From positions 620,001 to 684,000 of the forward strand of contig NZ_JAUSTJ010000003.1 in the NCBI RefSeq assembly GCF_030812785.1: a stretch of DNA of 64,000 nucleotides, written 5' to 3'. Source of the DNA: Sphingomonas kyeonggiensis. Its GTDB lineage: Bacteria; Pseudomonadota; Alphaproteobacteria; Sphingomonadales; Sphingomonadaceae. A program made the translations under genes and the position numbers. The notes below the pieces were generated by a model that saw only the letters and a program-made list of their open reading frames with translations, did no database searches and was not told the DNA's origin. This document shows, one piece after another, positions 9,860 through 19,135 of the stretch; position 1 is the first letter of the stretch, and every line of letters starts with the position of its first letter.

Positions 9860-10741
9860 ATGAACCTGCGGCACATCGAGATCTTCCACGCCGTCTATGT
9901 GAACGGCTCGGTGAGCGGGGCGGCGCGCGCGCTCAACGTGTCGCAGCCCTCGGTCTCCAAGATGCTGCGCCATGCCGAGAGCCTGCTCGGCTTCCAGCTT
10001 TTCCACCGCACCAATGGCCGGCTCGTCCCCACCGAGGACGCGCATACGCTGTTCACCGAAGTCTCGGAGATCCAGGACCGCGTCTATGCGCTGCGCGAGG
10101 CGGGGCGGAACCTGAAGCGCGGCGCCGGCGGCATGCTGCGCATCTCGGCGCTGCCGAGTTTGGCGCTCAACGCGCTGCCTACCGCCGTCTCGCGCTTCAT
10201 GCGCAATCACGAGGGCGTGCGCTTCGACCTGCAGACCGTCCATCACGACGACCTGCTGCGCAAGCTCTATGAGCGCGAGACCGATGTCGCGATCGCCTAT
10301 GAGGTGCCGCATGCCGCGCCGATCGGCCATCGCTGGCTGGGCGAGGGCGAGCTGGTGGTGCTCTACCGCGAGGAGGACATGCCCGACGCGCCGCCGCGCA
10401 TCGAGCTGGACCGGCTGCGCGGCCGCCCGTTCATCAGCCTCGCCAATTCGGGCCCGATCGGCCAGCTGTTCAGCCAGGAATGCGCCCGGCTCGAGCTCGA
10501 GCTCGACGAGGTCATCTCGGCGCGCACCTTCTACATCGCCACCGCGCTGGTCGCCCAGGGCGTGGGGATGACGGTGGTGGACAGCTTCACCGCGCAGGCG
10601 TCGCTCGTCCCCGGCTTGTCGATGCGGCCGCTGAAGCCGCAGCTCACCTTCGACGTCCATGCGATGTTCCTGCTCAACCGGCCGCCCACCGCGCTGGCCA
10701 CCGATTTCCTCAAGACCCTCGCCAAGGTAATCGACGCCTGA
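9860..10741 (+). CDS. LysR-family regulator, candidate DgcR
   Basis: The product is 293 residues. An N-terminal LysR helix-turn-helix occupies residues 1-60 (MNLRHIEIFHAVYVNGSVSG, ALNVSQPSVSKMLRHAES), followed by a LysR substrate-binding domain (GMLRISALPSLALNALPTAV). It is 94 bp upstream of dgcN in the same direction. LysR-type regulators (DgcR) have been described next to dgcN and dgcA in other Proteobacteria, so control of the downstream operon in response to a D-amino acid is likely. This assignment rests on position and family, not on a diagnostic residue. Confidence 0.85.
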   Translation: MNLRHIEIFHAVYVNGSVSGAARALNVSQPSVSKMLRHAESLLGFQLFHRTNGRLVPTEDAHTLFTEVSEIQDRVYALREAGRNLKRGAGGMLRISALPSLALNALPTAVSRFMRNHEGVRFDLQTVHHDDLLRKLYERETDVAIAYEVPHAAPIGHRWLGEGELVVLYREEDMPDAPPRIELDRLRGRPFISLANSGPIGQLFSQECARLELELDEVISARTFYIATALVAQGVGMTVVDSFTAQASLVPGLSMRPLKPQLTFDVHAMFLLNRPPTALATDFLKTLAKVIDA

Positions 10742-10834
10742 GGGTGCGCAGGCAGGTGCCATAACGACAGGCTATGCCGAGCGGCGCACTCGCTATGCGC
10801 GGTGCCGGATGCGGGGCGATAGCGTTATCACCCA

Positions 10835-11869
10835 ATGATACCGGCACCTTACCTCCTTTACCTCGGTCACAGCACCGATTTCGTGGGCATCAAGACGTCG
10901 CGCGGTCTCGCCGAGTTCCGGCGGGACGATTGCGTGGGCGAGTTCCGCCACGACGATTCCACCCTCACGCTCAGCCTGCCACGCATGACCATCGCGGAAG
11001 GAGCGGCGGCGGGGGCGAAGACGCTCGTGCTCGGCATCGCCAATTCGGGCGGCGTCATGGGCGGCGACCTGGTCCGCGATGCGATGGCTGCGCTCAACGC
11101 GGGGATGAACATCGCCGCAGGGCTGCACCAGCGGCTGCGCGACGTGCCCGAGTTGGCCGCGCTCGCCAGGGAGAAGAACCTGCAGCTGTTCGACGTGCGC
11201 GATCCGCCGGCGGACATGAAGGTCGGCAATGGCTATGCCCGCGCCGGCCGCCGTATCCTCACGGTCGGCACCGATTGCTCGGTCGGCAAGATGTACACCA
11301 CCATCGCGCTCACCGATGCGCTGAAGGCGCGTGGCGAGAAGGCCGATTTCCGTGCGACGGGCCAGACCGGCATCCTGATCGCCGGATCGGGCGTGCCGAT
11401 CGACGCGGTCGTCGCCGATTTCATCTCGGGCGGGATCGAGGCGCTGGCGCCCGAGCGCACCGACGGCGGCTGGGACGTGATCGAAGGCCAGGGCTCGCTG
11501 TTCCACCCGAGCTTCGCCGGCGTCTCCACCGGCCTGCTCCACGGCGCCCAGCCCGAGGCGCTGGTGCTGTGCCATGATCCGAGCCGCAGCCATATGCGCG
11601 GCCTTCCGGGCCGGGCGCTGCCGGGGCTGAAGGAATGCCTGGAGGCCAATCTCCAGACCGCGCGCCTGACCAGCCCGAACGTCCGCGCCGTCGGCGTCTG
11701 CCTCAACACCTCCCGGATGGAGAAGGACGAGGCCCTGGCGCTGTGCCGCCAGATCGAGGCCGAGCTCGGCCTTCCCTGCACCGATCCGATCGCCTTCGGG
11801 GTCGAGGCGATCATCGACGAATTGCTATGCAGCGAACCCTCTCGGTCCGCCACGACCGCTTCGCGCTGA
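10835..11869 (+). CDS. dgcN: DgcN (DUF1611) D-glutamate N-acetyltransferase-like protein
   Basis: The 344-residue product matches the DUF1611 family: N-terminal IPAPYLLYLG, LGIANSGGVMGG, and a P-loop-like GTDCSVGKMYTT at about residues 145-156. In the published D-glutamate pathway DgcN acetylates D-Glu to N-acetyl-D-Glu. It is followed directly by dgcA, with a 43-bp overlap. No convincing Shine-Dalgarno sequence lies before ATG 10835; instead an imperfect palindrome (GATAGCGTTATC, 10818-10829) ends five bases upstream. The start agrees with the conserved N-terminus, so translation may be leaderless or the initiation signal weak. Confidence 0.85.
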   Translation: MIPAPYLLYLGHSTDFVGIKTSRGLAEFRRDDCVGEFRHDDSTLTLSLPRMTIAEGAAAGAKTLVLGIANSGGVMGGDLVRDAMAALNAGMNIAAGLHQRLRDVPELAALAREKNLQLFDVRDPPADMKVGNGYARAGRRILTVGTDCSVGKMYTTIALTDALKARGEKADFRATGQTGILIAGSGVPIDAVVADFISGGIEALAPERTDGGWDVIEGQGSLFHPSFAGVSTGLLHGAQPEALVLCHDPSRSHMRGLPGRALPGLKECLEANLQTARLTSPNVRAVGVCLNTSRMEKDEALALCRQIEAELGLPCTDPIAFGVEAIIDELLCSEPSRSATTASR

Positions 11870-12813
11870 CCAAGCCCTTCCGCATCTCGCGCGGGGTGAA
11901 GACCGAGGCCGATGTGGTCACGGTCACGATCCATGCGGGGGATGTCGAAGGCTGGGGCGAGGGCGTGCCCTATGCCCGTTATGGCGAGAGCGTGGAGAGC
12001 GCGCTCGCTGCGATCGAAGGCATCCGCCCGGCGATCGAGGCGGGGGCGGGGCGCGAGGAATTGCTGGCGCTGCTGCCGGCCGGTGCCGCCCGCAACGCCA
12101 TGGATTGCGCGCTCTGGGACCTGGAGGCGCGCCAGGCGGGCACCAGCGTGGCTGCACTGATCGGGGCGCCCGAGCCGGGTCCGATCGCCAGCGCGCTGAC
12201 CATCGTGATCGACACGCCGATGATGATGGGCTGCGCTGCGCGCCGCCTTGCCCATGTGCCGTTGCTCAAGGTGAAGGTCGACGCGCGGCTGCCCGACGCC
12301 CAGATCCGCGCGGTCCGCACCGGCGCGCCGGATGCCAGGCTGATCGTCGATCCGAACGAAAGCTGGGACGCCACTCTGGTCGAGGCGATGCAGCCGGTGC
12401 TGGCCGAGCTGAAGGTCGACCTGCTCGAGCAGCCGGTCGCCGCTGGGATCGACGCCTGCCTCGAGACGTTCCGCCCGCTGGTGCCGATCGCCGCGGATGA
12501 ATCGATCCACACCAGCGCAGAGCTGGACGTGATCGCGGGCCGCTATCAGGTGGTGAACGTCAAGCTCGACAAGTCCGGCGGCCTCACCGAAGGCCTGAAG
12601 CTCGCCCAGGCCGCGCGGGAACGCGGGCTCGGGCTGATGACCGGCTGCATGGTCAGCTCGTCGCTGTCGATCGCCGCCGCGCTGCACATCGCCCGCATGT
12701 CCGATTTCGTCGATCTTGACGGTCCCATCTGGCTCGCCAAGGATCGCCCGGGCGGAGTCGAGGATCGCGACGGCACGCTCTATCCGCCACTTCCGGGATT
12801 TTGGGGAACATGA
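11827..12813 (+). CDS. dgcA: DgcA, N-acetyl-D-glutamate racemase (enolase superfamily)
   Basis: The 328-residue product has the muconate-lactonizing/mandelate-racemase fold of dipeptide epimerases. It shows an N-terminal capping domain (RFALTKPFRISRGVKTEADV), a KVK motif (LLKVKVDARL) that supplies one catalytic Lys, acid ligands in IVDPNESWD, LLEQPV and ADESIH, and a second Lys in VNVKLDKSGG. These fit 1,1-proton transfer. Next to dgcN, the likely substrate is N-acetyl-D-glutamate; L-Ala-D/L-Glu epimerase activity on murein peptides is the main alternative. ATG 11827 lies inside dgcN, and the stop overlaps the next start by ATGA. Confidence 0.85.
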   Translation: MQRTLSVRHDRFALTKPFRISRGVKTEADVVTVTIHAGDVEGWGEGVPYARYGESVESALAAIEGIRPAIEAGAGREELLALLPAGAARNAMDCALWDLEARQAGTSVAALIGAPEPGPIASALTIVIDTPMMMGCAARRLAHVPLLKVKVDARLPDAQIRAVRTGAPDARLIVDPNESWDATLVEAMQPVLAELKVDLLEQPVAAGIDACLETFRPLVPIAADESIHTSAELDVIAGRYQVVNVKLDKSGGLTEGLKLAQAARERGLGLMTGCMVSSSLSIAAALHIARMSDFVDLDGPIWLAKDRPGGVEDRDGTLYPPLPGFWGT

Positions 12814-14375
12814 TGAAGACCGCGCTGCTGCTGGGGATCGCCGCCATCTCGCTGGGCGCCGCCGCGCCGGCCCCGCCGCAGAAGGTCGATCTGCTGATCC
12901 GCGGCGGCACGATCTACACCGGCTCGGACGCGCCGTTCATCGGCGATGTCGCGATCAGCGGCGACCATATCCTCTCGGTGAGCAAGCATGCGAACGTGCT
13001 TGCCGCGCGGGTGATCGATGCCAAGGGCATGATCGTCGCCCCCGGCTTCATCGATCCGCACACGCATATGGGCGAGGATCTCGCCTCGGACGACCAGGCC
13101 AGGCGGCTGATTCCCGCCTTCCTCATGCAGGGCGTCACCACCGCGTTCATCGGCAATGACGGCGGCGGCGATCCCGATGTCGCCAAGGTGCTGGGCAGCG
13201 CGAAGGCGAAGCCGGTGGGCATCAACTATGCGAGCTGGGTCGGCTTCGGCGCGATCCGCGAGAAGGTGGTGGGCGAGGACAATCGCGCGCCGACGCCGGA
13301 AGAGCTGGCGAGGATGAAGGGGCTGGTCGCCGATGCGATGTGCCACGGCGCGCTCGGCCTCTCGACCGGCCTGTTCTATGCGCCGCAGAGCTTCGCCAAG
13401 ACCGAGGAAGTGATCGCGCTGGCCAGGGAAGCGGGCAAGCGCGGCGGCAGCTATGACAGCCATATCCGCGACGAGAGCAGCTACACCGTCGGCCTGGTCG
13501 CCGCGATCGACGAGGCGATCCGCATCGGCCGCGAGGGCGGGCTGCCCGCGCATATCAGCCATATCAAGGCGCTCGGCGTAGACGTGCAGGGCCAGGCGCC
13601 GAAGATCATCGCGATGGTCGAGGCCGCGCGCGCCCGCGGCGAGAAGGTGACGGCGAACCAGTACCCCTGGTCGGCATCGGGCACGAGCCTGGTCGCCTCG
13701 CTTGTGCCGCTCTGGGCCCAGGATGGCGGCCGTCCGGCGCTGCTCAAGCGCTTCGACGATCCGTCGCTGACCCAGAAGATGCATGACGGCATGGTCGAGA
13801 ACCTGCGCAAGCGCGGTGGGGCGGACAAGCTGCTGATCGTCGAGGGCAAGTACAAGAACCGCTATCTCGATGCGGTGGCCAAGGAGATGAACCTGGCGCC
13901 GGTCGATGCGGCGATCGCGGTGATCCGCATCGGCGATCCCGGCACCGTCTCGTTCAACCAGAGCGAGGCAGACATCGCCGCCTTCATGAAGCAGCCCTGG
14001 GTGATGACCGGGTCGGACGCCTCGGGCGGCCATCCGCGCGTCTATGGCAGCTTCGCGCGCAAGTACGACAAGTACGTCAAGGCCGATCATGTGATCACGC
14101 TGCGCCAGTTCATCGAGCGCAGCTCCTCGCTGACCGCCGACACCTTCGGGCTGACGGGGCGCGGGCATCTGCGCAGCGGCGCCTTCGCCGATGTCGTGGT
14201 GTTCGATCCCAGGACCTATGCCTCGCGCGCCACTTACGAGGATCCGGCGCAGCTGGCAGCGGGCGTGCGGACGGTGGTGGTCAACGGTGTCGTCGCGGTC
14301 GACAAGGGCGCGATGACCGGCAAGGCCGCCGGCCGCGCGCTGGCGCATAAGCCGACGCCGGGTACGTGCGGCTAA
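12810..14375 (+). CDS. N-acyl-D-amino-acid deacylase, exported
   Basis: The 521-residue product hydrolyses N-acyl-D-amino acids to the D-amino acid and a carboxylate. A signal peptide (MMKTALLLGIAAISLGAAAP) precedes the amidohydrolase domain with PGFIDPHTHMGEDL, a FIGNDGGG region and the D-aminoacylase signature VMTGSDASGGHPRVYGSF near residue 400. It is translated from ATG 12810, which overlaps the dgcA stop. Its export places it in the periplasm or envelope, where it could free D-amino acids for the symporter encoded next. The order LysR-dgcN-dgcA-deacylase-symporter argues for one D-amino-acid pathway. Confidence 0.88.
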   Translation: MMKTALLLGIAAISLGAAAPAPPQKVDLLIRGGTIYTGSDAPFIGDVAISGDHILSVSKHANVLAARVIDAKGMIVAPGFIDPHTHMGEDLASDDQARRLIPAFLMQGVTTAFIGNDGGGDPDVAKVLGSAKAKPVGINYASWVGFGAIREKVVGEDNRAPTPEELARMKGLVADAMCHGALGLSTGLFYAPQSFAKTEEVIALAREAGKRGGSYDSHIRDESSYTVGLVAAIDEAIRIGREGGLPAHISHIKALGVDVQGQAPKIIAMVEAARARGEKVTANQYPWSASGTSLVASLVPLWAQDGGRPALLKRFDDPSLTQKMHDGMVENLRKRGGADKLLIVEGKYKNRYLDAVAKEMNLAPVDAAIAVIRIGDPGTVSFNQSEADIAAFMKQPWVMTGSDASGGHPRVYGSFARKYDKYVKADHVITLRQFIERSSSLTADTFGLTGRGHLRSGAFADVVVFDPRTYASRATYEDPAQLAAGVRTVVVNGVVAVDKGAMTGKAAGRALAHKPTPGTCG

Positions 14376-14391
14376 CAGACAAGAGCCTGTT

Positions 14392-14470
14392 CGTGCTCCT
14401 GCGAAAGCAGGAGCCCAGGGCAACGGGCGGATCGTTTTGGGCTCTGGGCTCCTGCTTCCGCAGGAGCACG
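14392..14470. repeat. Bounded palindrome, divergent family A member
   Basis: CGTGCTCCTGCGAAAGCAGG at the left is mirrored by CCTGCTTCCGCAGGAGCACG at the right. The stem sequence differs from the other family A copies while the architecture is kept. It separates the deacylase from the symporter gene and leaves 17 bp to the symporter start, so it may lower expression of the transporter relative to the enzymes. Confidence 0.85.
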
Positions 14471-14487
14471 GTGGAGGGGTGGGTAGC

Positions 14488-15729
14488 ATGAAAACTTGGT
14501 TCGGCATCGCGCTATGGAAGCGCGTCCTCGCCTTCCTCGCACTCGGCGTGGTCTTCGCGCTGGTGGCGCCCCAGGCGACGCCGTACGTCCAGTTCATCGG
14601 CGATCTGTTCGTCCGGGCGATCCGCATGCTGGTGGCGCCGATCGTGCTGGTGACGATCGCCTCGGGCATCACCACGCTCGCCGATCCCAAGCGGCTCGGC
14701 AGCCTGGGCGGGCGGACCGTCGGCATGTTCGCGCTGACCACCTTCATCGCCGTCTCGATCGGCATGCTGGTCGCCGCGATCGTCCAGCCCGGCATCGGCG
14801 CGCCGCTGGGCACGGCCGAGGCGCATGTGCTGGGCAAGCCGGTCGCGCCCTATGAGCAGTTGATCAACATCATCCCCACCAACATCTTCGACGCGCTGGC
14901 CAAGGGCGACATGCTCGCGCTGATCTTCACCTCGATCCTGATCGGCTGCGGCACGGTGGTGGCGGGGGAGGCGGGCAAGCCCTTCGCCAATCTGCTCCAG
15001 TCGACCTCGGCAGTCCTTCTGCGGGTCGTCGGGCTGGTGATGGAAGCGACGCCGTTCGGCGTGTTCGCGCTGATCGCCAACGCCGTGGCGGCGAACGGCG
15101 CGGCGGTGTTCGTCCATGTCGGCTGGCTGGCGCTGGCGGTGGTGCTCGGCTCGCTGCTCCAGATGCTGGTGGTGCACAGCCTGCTCCTGCGCTTCGTCGC
15201 GCGCCTGCCGCTGCTGCCCTTCTTCCGCGGCATCGTCGACGCGCTGGCGGTGGCCTTCTCGACCGCTTCGAGCGGCGCGACCCTGCCGGTGGCGATGCGC
15301 GTCTCCGAGCAGAATCTCGGCATCGGCCGCCCGGTCTTCTCCACCGTGCTGCCGCTCGGCGCGAGCATCGGCAAGGACGGCACCGCGATGTATGTCGGGC
15401 TGCTTTCGATGTTCGCCCTCCAGGCCTTCGGCGTGCACCTGACCCCGACCGTCTACGCCACGGTGCTGCTGACCGGCGCGCTCGCCGCCTTCGGGACGGC
15501 GCCGGTGCCCTCGGCCTCGCTGTTCATGCTGGCTGCCGTGCTGAGCGCGGTCGGCGTCTCGCCCGAGCAGACGGCTTTGGTGGTCGGCTTCGTGCTGCCG
15601 TTCGACCGGCTGCTCGACATGACCCGCACGGTGCCGAGCGCGAGCGCGAACCTGACGGTGGCCACGCTGGTGGCGCGCTGGGAAGGCGAGCTGGACGAGG
15701 AAGTCTACAAGGCGCCGGATATGGCCTAG
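14488..15729 (+). CDS. Dicarboxylate/amino-acid:cation symporter (DAACS family)
   Basis: The 413-residue inner-membrane protein has about eight hydrophobic helices and family motifs: IRMLVAPIVLVTIASGI, the serine-rich AFSTASSGATLPVAM (re-entrant loop HP1), GKDGTAMYVGL and PLGASIGKDG. DAACS members take up glutamate, aspartate or C4-dicarboxylates with H+ or Na+. Being last in the dgc cluster suggests uptake of D-glutamate or its N-acyl form. ATG 14488 follows a short GGAGGGG Shine-Dalgarno; the frame is open upstream only through the repeat. Confidence 0.92.
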   Translation: MKTWFGIALWKRVLAFLALGVVFALVAPQATPYVQFIGDLFVRAIRMLVAPIVLVTIASGITTLADPKRLGSLGGRTVGMFALTTFIAVSIGMLVAAIVQPGIGAPLGTAEAHVLGKPVAPYEQLINIIPTNIFDALAKGDMLALIFTSILIGCGTVVAGEAGKPFANLLQSTSAVLLRVVGLVMEATPFGVFALIANAVAANGAAVFVHVGWLALAVVLGSLLQMLVVHSLLLRFVARLPLLPFFRGIVDALAVAFSTASSGATLPVAMRVSEQNLGIGRPVFSTVLPLGASIGKDGTAMYVGLLSMFALQAFGVHLTPTVYATVLLTGALAAFGTAPVPSASLFMLAAVLSAVGVSPEQTALVVGFVLPFDRLLDMTRTVPSASANLTVATLVARWEGELDEEVYKAPDMA

Positions 15730-15733
15730 AAAG

Positions 15734-15853
15734 CCCTCTCCCTTTGGGAGAGGGTTGGGTGAGGGCAGCCTCTCGACGTAGAGGTGCGACTGCCCTCCTC
15801 CCTCCCACCGCCTTCGGCGACGGGCCCCTCCCTTCTCCCAATGGGAGAAGGGG
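15734..15853. repeat. Bounded palindrome, family B (CCCTCTCCC type)
   Basis: Left end CCCTCTCCCTTTGGGAGAGG, an inner GGTGAGGGCAG/CTGCCCTC pair, and right end CCCTTCTCCCAATGGGAGAA. It fills the gap between the convergent symporter and amidohydrolase genes almost exactly and is a plausible bidirectional terminator. Confidence 0.85.
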
Positions 15854-15854
15854 T

Positions 15855-17123
15855 TTAGTCCAGCGAAACCTCGCGCCCCGCCACCCACACCCGCTTCACC
15901 GCGTACAGGTCCCGGAACGTCACGTCCGGCGCGCCGCCGGTCAGCACCAAGTCGGCCCGGGCGCCCTTGCGGATCACGCCTTCGTCCTTCCGTCCCATGA
16001 TGCCCGCGCTCACCTTCGTCCCTGCCTCGATCGCCTCGGCAGGCGTGAAGCCCAGCTCGGTCAGGATGCGCATCTCGCGCAGCGCGCCGAAGCCCGGATA
16101 GACGCCCTCGATGCCGGTGTCGGTGCCCACGCCGATGCGGATCCTGGCCGCCTTCAGCCGGCGGATATTGTCGCGCATGATCGACCAGCGCCTGCTGTCA
16201 TAGGGCGCGATCGCCTCACCCTTGGCCTGTCGCGCCGTCTCGCGCGCCTGCTGCTCGGGGGTGAGCAGCGCCAGCTCCTCGGGCGCCAGCACCCGCGCCT
16301 CGAGCGGCTCATAGGTCGCCAGCGTCGCGACATAGGCCATGTGGTGCTTCTTCATCAGGCGGATCAGCTCGTCATCGACCAGCGCGTCGCCCACGCCGTG
16401 CGCAACCGAGTCTACGCCCGCCCGCGCCGCGATCTTGGCGCCCTCCAGCGTCACCGTATGCGTCAGCACCTTGATGCCCGCCTTGTGCGCATCCGCGACG
16501 ATCGCGGCGAGGGTCGGCTCGTCCATGCTCGGCCGGTCGGGACGGTCCGGGTCGCCATAGCGCCAGCCGTCGTTGAACACCTTCACCATGTCGGGCCTGT
16601 AGACCAGCGCCCCGGCCATCGCCGCATGCGCCTCGGCCGGGGTGGTGACCTGGATGGTGATCGAGTTGGTGAACTGGCTCTCGGTGCCATGTCCGTCGGG
16701 CACGCCGAGCCGCACTGCCAGAGTGAGGCGCGGCGTATCCGCCTGCAGCGCCCGGATCCCGGCCATCATCGCACCCGAGACCGAGAATTCGTTCACGCTG
16801 GTCACGCCCGCCCGCAGATAGGGCAGGTAGAAGCGATGCAGCGACGCCGCGTCGGTGAACGCCTCGCGCCGCGTATGGATGTGGAGGTCGTGCAGTCCGG
16901 GGATCAGCGTCATCCCGGTCGCGTCGATCACCTCGGTGCCCTCGGGCACGCGCAGCTTCCTGCCGACCCGCGCGACCTTGCCGTCTTCGATCAGCACGTC
17001 GGCGATCTTCGCCGGCTTGCCAGTGCCGTCGAACACCCGCGCCCCGTGGATCAGCGTCGCGCGCTCCTGCGCCTCCGCACTGCCCGCTCCGGCCATAGCC
17101 GCCACTGCCATCAGCCACCTCAT
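15855..17123 (-). CDS. Exported amidohydrolase, imidazolonepropionase/prolidase-like
   Basis: The 422-residue product has a signal peptide (MRWLMAVAAMAGAGSAEAQE) and an amidohydrolase barrel with the metal motif GLHDLHIHTRRE. It continues with VKVFNDGW (position of the carbamylated Lys or its neighbour), KVLTHTVTL, VAHGVGDAL and IRIGVGTDTGIEG. Members of this group include Xaa-Pro dipeptidases and related exported peptide or amide hydrolases. It overlaps the upstream S9 peptidase by ATGA, so a role in degrading peptides in the periplasm is likely. The exact substrate cannot be read from the sequence. Confidence 0.85.
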   Translation of the reverse strand: MRWLMAVAAMAGAGSAEAQERATLIHGARVFDGTGKPAKIADVLIEDGKVARVGRKLRVPEGTEVIDATGMTLIPGLHDLHIHTRREAFTDAASLHRFYLPYLRAGVTSVNEFSVSGAMMAGIRALQADTPRLTLAVRLGVPDGHGTESQFTNSITIQVTTPAEAHAAMAGALVYRPDMVKVFNDGWRYGDPDRPDRPSMDEPTLAAIVADAHKAGIKVLTHTVTLEGAKIAARAGVDSVAHGVGDALVDDELIRLMKKHHMAYVATLATYEPLEARVLAPEELALLTPEQQARETARQAKGEAIAPYDSRRWSIMRDNIRRLKAARIRIGVGTDTGIEGVYPGFGALREMRILTELGFTPAEAIEAGTKVSAGIMGRKDEGVIRKGARADLVLTGGAPDVTFRDLYAVKRVWVAGREVSLD

Positions 17124-19135
17124 TTCAGATGTCCGTCGAAGAAGGAGATGGTGCGGCGATAGGCGGTGAGCCAGTCGGCATAGCGGAAGAATTCGTGGCG
17201 CTCATTGGGGAAGACCAGCTCCTCATGCGGGATGCGCCGCGCCGCCAGCTCGCGGGCGAGCAGCAGAGACTGGGCGAAGTCGACATTGCGGTCGTCGTCG
17301 CCGTGCACGAGCAGCACCGGCGAGCGCCATGTCTCGATCGATCCCATCGGCGAGCTTTCCCACTGCTTCTGCCGCACCGCAGCTTGCCGCTCGGGCGCGG
17401 TGCCGTTGTCGACATTGCGGAGCAGGCTGTGGACGCCGTGGAAGTCCGCGCCCGCCTTGAACAGGTCGCTGTTCCGCGCCAGCGCCAGCGCGGTCAGATA
17501 TCCGCCCCAGCTGCCGCCCCAGATGCCGATCTTCTCGGGCGCCACGTCCTTCTGCGCCGCCAGCCAGCGCCCGCCGGCGAGCACGTCGCGATACTCGCTG
17601 GCGCCGTCGCGGGCGATCTCCGGAGCGTCGCGGAAGGCCTGCCCATAGCCGGTGCCGCTGCGGTAGTTGACCGAGAGCACCGTATAGCCCTTCGCCGCCA
17701 GCGCTTGGTTCATCACATAGGCGTTCGAATAATATTGGCTGTGGTGGAAGCCGAGCACCATCTGCCGGCGCGGCCCGCCATGGACGAAGATCAGCGCCGG
17801 GCGCGGCCCCTTGCCCTTGCCCCGGAACAGCTGGCCATGGACGGTCACCCCGTCCGCGGCGGCATAGGTGACCGCCTCGGGCTCGATCGCGCCCTTCAGC
17901 TCTGCCACCTCGCCCAGCGGCGCCAGTGCCTTGGCCAGCACCGGATGCGCCGGGTGGCTGGCATCCGCGCCGATGCCGGCGAGCTGTCCGCCCGCGAACA
18001 GCGGCAGGCTCTCGCTGCCCTTGCCATTGGTGATCCGCTTCGCCGCGCCGCCAGCCGCCGGCACCTGCCAGAAATGCCGCCGGTCGGCCTCGTCGGCATT
18101 GGCGGCGAAGGTCACCACGTCATCGGCGCCGAGAATGAAGGTCTCGACCTCGAACCCGCCCGGGGTCAGCTCGCGCGGCTCGCCACCCCTGGCCGCATCG
18201 ATCGCATAGACATGGAGGAAGCCGGTCCGCTCCCAGGGGAAGAGCAGCTGGCCAGCCTTGCTCCACCAGAGATTGTGCTGGCGCGTGCCGTAATAGCGCC
18301 CGCCCATGCCCTGCGGCGCGGTCCAGAGCGTGCGCGCCTTGCCCGTCGCCGCATCGGCCACCCGCAGCGACCAATAGGGGCCGCCGTCGCGCGCCGCGCC
18401 GGATGGCGGATCGAGATACTGGATATAGGCGACCTGTGTGCCGTCGGGCGACAGCGCCGGCTCGACCGAATAGCCGAGCGCCGGTTCCATATAGGTCAGC
18501 CTGCCGCCATCGACATCGAGCAGCGCGACGAACGCATGGTCGTTGCGATTATCGACGAACAGCAGCTTGCGGCCGTCGGGCGTCCATTTCAGGTCGGTCA
18601 CCTCGCCGGGCACCGTCGCGATCCGCGCCGCCTTGCCGCCCTGCCACAGCCACAGCTCGCCGCGCCGGGTGAAGGCAATGCGCTGCCCGTCGGGCGAGAA
18701 GATGGGCAGGTGTCCGTCTCCGATGGGCGTGGGATCTCCGCCCTCTTCAACGACGAACACCTGCTGCCCCGGCGTCGAGATTGCCGAGGCGGTATTGGGA
18801 ATCTTGCCGTCGGGGAACTCGTCATCCCCGCCGCGCACGAAGGCGATGCGCCGCCCGTCCGGGCTCAGCGCCAGATCGTAGAGCATCATGCCGTCATCCT
18901 CGGCATAGCGCGTCAGCTGCCGGGCCTTTTGCCCCGCATCGGCCACCCAGAGGTTGCGCGCGCCGGCGCGGTTCTCGACCCAGGCGAAGCGCGGCACGTC
19001 GCGTGCCCCCGCCATCTGGCTGGCAGTGGGCAAGGCGAGCGCTGCCGCCAGGTCGTCGGTCTGGGCCAGCGCCGGCGCGGCCAGGGCCAGCGTCATGGTG
19101 CAGCATAGGGTGAGGGTGGTCCGCATCATCTTCAT
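17120..19135 (-). CDS. S9 family peptidase (prolyl oligopeptidase type), exported
   Basis: The 671-residue product begins with a signal peptide (TLTLCCTMTLALAAPALAQT). Residues about 30-380 form a WD40/TolB-like propeller (LSPDGRRIAFVRGG, FSPDGQRIAFTRRG, ALSPDGTQVAYIQ). The C-terminal alpha/beta-hydrolase has the nucleophile elbow GGSWGGYLTAL, the acid in VHGDDDRNVDFAQ and the His in NERHEFFRYADW. Start choices at 19135 (MKMMRT) and 19126 differ by three residues. Co-transcribed with the amidohydrolase; together they look like a peptide-scavenging pair. Dipeptidyl- or acyl-aminoacyl-peptidase specificity is possible. Confidence 0.92.
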   Translation of the reverse strand: MKMMRTTLTLCCTMTLALAAPALAQTDDLAAALALPTASQMAGARDVPRFAWVENRAGARNLWVADAGQKARQLTRYAEDDGMMLYDLALSPDGRRIAFVRGGDDEFPDGKIPNTASAISTPGQQVFVVEEGGDPTPIGDGHLPIFSPDGQRIAFTRRGELWLWQGGKAARIATVPGEVTDLKWTPDGRKLLFVDNRNDHAFVALLDVDGGRLTYMEPALGYSVEPALSPDGTQVAYIQYLDPPSGAARDGGPYWSLRVADAATGKARTLWTAPQGMGGRYYGTRQHNLWWSKAGQLLFPWERTGFLHVYAIDAARGGEPRELTPGGFEVETFILGADDVVTFAANADEADRRHFWQVPAAGGAAKRITNGKGSESLPLFAGGQLAGIGADASHPAHPVLAKALAPLGEVAELKGAIEPEAVTYAAADGVTVHGQLFRGKGKGPRPALIFVHGGPRRQMVLGFHHSQYYSNAYVMNQALAAKGYTVLSVNYRSGTGYGQAFRDAPEIARDGASEYRDVLAGGRWLAAQKDVAPEKIGIWGGSWGGYLTALALARNSDLFKAGADFHGVHSLLRNVDNGTAPERQAAVRQKQWESSPMGSIETWRSPVLLVHGDDDRNVDFAQSLLLARELAARRIPHEELVFPNERHEFFRYADWLTAYRRTISFFDGHLK

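Noticed and set aside
10818..10829. LysR operator GATAGCGTTATC
   Set aside because: Two mismatches in twelve and too close to the start; kept only as a comment with dgcN and not listed as a site.
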